Below, piece by piece: positions 27,522 to 28,425 of a DNA stretch of 28,425 bases. Every line of letters starts with the position of its first letter. Position 1 is the stretch's first letter. Origin of the DNA: Candidatus Shapirobacteria bacterium CG2_30_35_20 (GTDB lineage Bacteria > Patescibacteriota > Microgenomatia > UBA12405). Below the pieces are notes generated by a model, which saw nothing but the letters and a program-made list of their open reading frames with translations, was not told the origin of the DNA and did no database searches. The translations under genes and the position numbers were made by a program. The stretch is from positions 1 through 28,425 of the forward strand of contig MNZO01000050.1 in the NCBI GenBank assembly GCA_001873665.1. The letters run 5' to 3'.

Positions 27522-28425
27522 GTGCTTAAAAAAATAATTGAAAACACTATTTTCATCGCTTTAATAATAATTCTCGGGATTTCGGTTTCACCCGCTTTGC
27601 CTTTCAAAAATATCCCCCGTACCTATGTTGTTGTTTCTGGCTCGATGGAACCAACTATTAAAACTGGTTCGATAGTCCTTACCAAACCAGTTAATCCCAA
27701 AGAAATAAAAGTTGGTGATATTGTCGCTTTTACCTCACCCTCGAACTCCAAAGATGTCATTTTACACCGTATTTTTGGCATAAAATCTGAATCACCCCTT
27801 CGTTTTTCTACCAAGGGTGATAATAACAATTCTCCCGATGCTTGGGACCTTATGGATGTCGGTATTTTGGGCAAACAAGTCTATGCCGTTCCCTATATTG
27901 GCCACATTGCTGCTTTTGTCCGAAAACCTCTAGGTTTTGGTCTCATCATTGTATTGCCAGCATTATTATTTATCATTTTTCAAATTTTAAATATCAAAAA
28001 ATATATAAAAGAAGAAATAGATAAACAAGTTAAAAGCAAAACAATTCCCCTGATGTTTTTCTTTTTATCAATGTTTTCAGTTTCATCACTTTTTTTCACC
28101 ACTTTTGCCCTCGCGAAATTGACTAGTACTGCCACTGTTTCTGGTACCATTTTTTCCACCAAAGACTTTGCCCCACCAGTAACAATTCTCGATAGTATTC
28201 CACCAAACACTAATACCAGCCCTTTAACTATTACCTATACTTCAGACGATTCAGACATTGATCATGTCGATTTGTGTTATTACTTTAACGATGGAATTGT
28301 TGAAAATTGTTCCCCTAATTTTGATTTTAATTTTCCCAAGGGTCAAGGGACATATTATTTTTTCACTCGCGCTACTGATATGGCTGGAAATATTGAAGAC
28401 CCAGATATTGATCCCACCAATGCCA
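27522..28425 (+). CDS. SipW-type signal peptidase I fused to extracytoplasmic domain (3' partial)
   Basis: The open frame from GTG 27522 (an in-frame TAG lies just upstream) runs off the window after 301 codons. TM1 is at about 9-27. The catalytic Ser sits in VVSGSMEPT (S41), His in ILHRIFG (H82) and Asp in TKGDNNNSPDAW (D100 or D106). This is a Ser-His-Asp set as in ER/archaeal and SipW peptidases rather than Ser-Lys. TM2 is at 138-157, then a charged loop, then TM3 at 174-198. The sequence after TM3, FALAKLTSTATVSGTIFSTK (195-214), copies the signal boundary of the upstream camelysin-like protein. It is followed by an Ig/Big-like domain (PVTILDSIPPN, then YYFFTRATDMAGNIED). SipW itself ends soon after its second helix, so the tail is an addition. 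Confidence 0.88.
   Translation, partial: MLKKIIENTIFIALIIILGISVSPALPFKNIPRTYVVVSGSMEPTIKTGSIVLTKPVNPKEIKVGDIVAFTSPSNSKDVILHRIFGIKSESPLRFSTKGDNNNSPDAWDLMDVGILGKQVYAVPYIGHIAAFVRKPLGFGLIIVLPALLFIIFQILNIKKYIKEEIDKQVKSKTIPLMFFFLSMFSVSSLFFTTFALAKLTSTATVSGTIFSTKDFAPPVTILDSIPPNTNTSPLTITYTSDDSDIDHVDLCYYFNDGIVENCSPNFDFNFPKGQGTYYFFTRATDMAGNIEDPDIDPTNA

Overview
The window is an AT-rich bacterial chromosome segment, densely packed with short intergenic gaps. Gene content suggests a member of the Candidate Phyla Radiation (Patescibacteria), most likely the Microgenomates side. Support for this is the mix of DUF3048, DUF4446, AI-2E-transporter and VanZ-like genes, an RRM RNA-binding protein, compact RecX and SecDF, CPR-style AspRS, and a camelysin/SipW-type export pair. 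The assignment is an inference from families, not from a marker tree. TAA, TAG and TGA all end genes here, so the standard bacterial code applies.

Layout. 1-330: structured non-coding DNA and a minus-strand tRNA-Pro(GGG). 427-4148: recA, recX, rny and an HU-type protein, closed by a strong terminator. 4278-7686: a TPR-like protein, then a three-gene ABC-2 exporter. 7696-7910: a small gene broken by an in-frame TAA. 7924-11047: ychF, miaA and an AI-2E family permease. 11111-11395: RNase P RNA on the minus strand. 11549-11902: a minus-strand mini-operon of a 27-residue membrane peptide and a 57-residue DUF5679-like protein without cysteines. 11928-16479: DUF4446, DUF3048, a winged-helix protein, an AbrB-like protein, secD and secF in one tight plus-strand unit. 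16537-18406: cca, a small Cys-containing membrane protein and an RRM protein on the minus strand. 18551-22851: recJ, aspS and a D,D-carboxypeptidase. 22941-23984: a minus-strand membrane-anchored protein. 24139-28425: gltX, a lamin-tail surface protein, a VanZ-like protein, a camelysin/TasA-like secreted protein and a SipW-type signal peptidase that runs off the window.

How the genes work together. The plus-strand genes after gltX look like one export module: surface protein, small membrane protein, a secreted protein with a camelysin-type signal, and the signal peptidase expected to process it. That peptidase carries a third membrane segment followed by a copy of the substrate's own signal motif and an extracytoplasmic domain, which is the most unusual protein in the window. 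Housekeeping genes cover recombination, RNA decay, tRNA maturation (tRNA-Pro, rnpB, cca, miaA), aminoacylation and Sec translocation.

Two genome-wide habits stand out. First, many genes have an extended -10 box only about 5-9 bases before the start codon. The same box sits 5 bases before the folded 5' end of RNase P RNA, so these mRNAs are probably leaderless. Clear Shine-Dalgarno sites appear only at rny and the 57-residue gene. Second, several families of short palindromic or heptameric repeats are scattered between genes and also lie in frame inside miaA, recJ, cca, gltX and the lamin-tail gene. Differences between copies mostly preserve base pairing.
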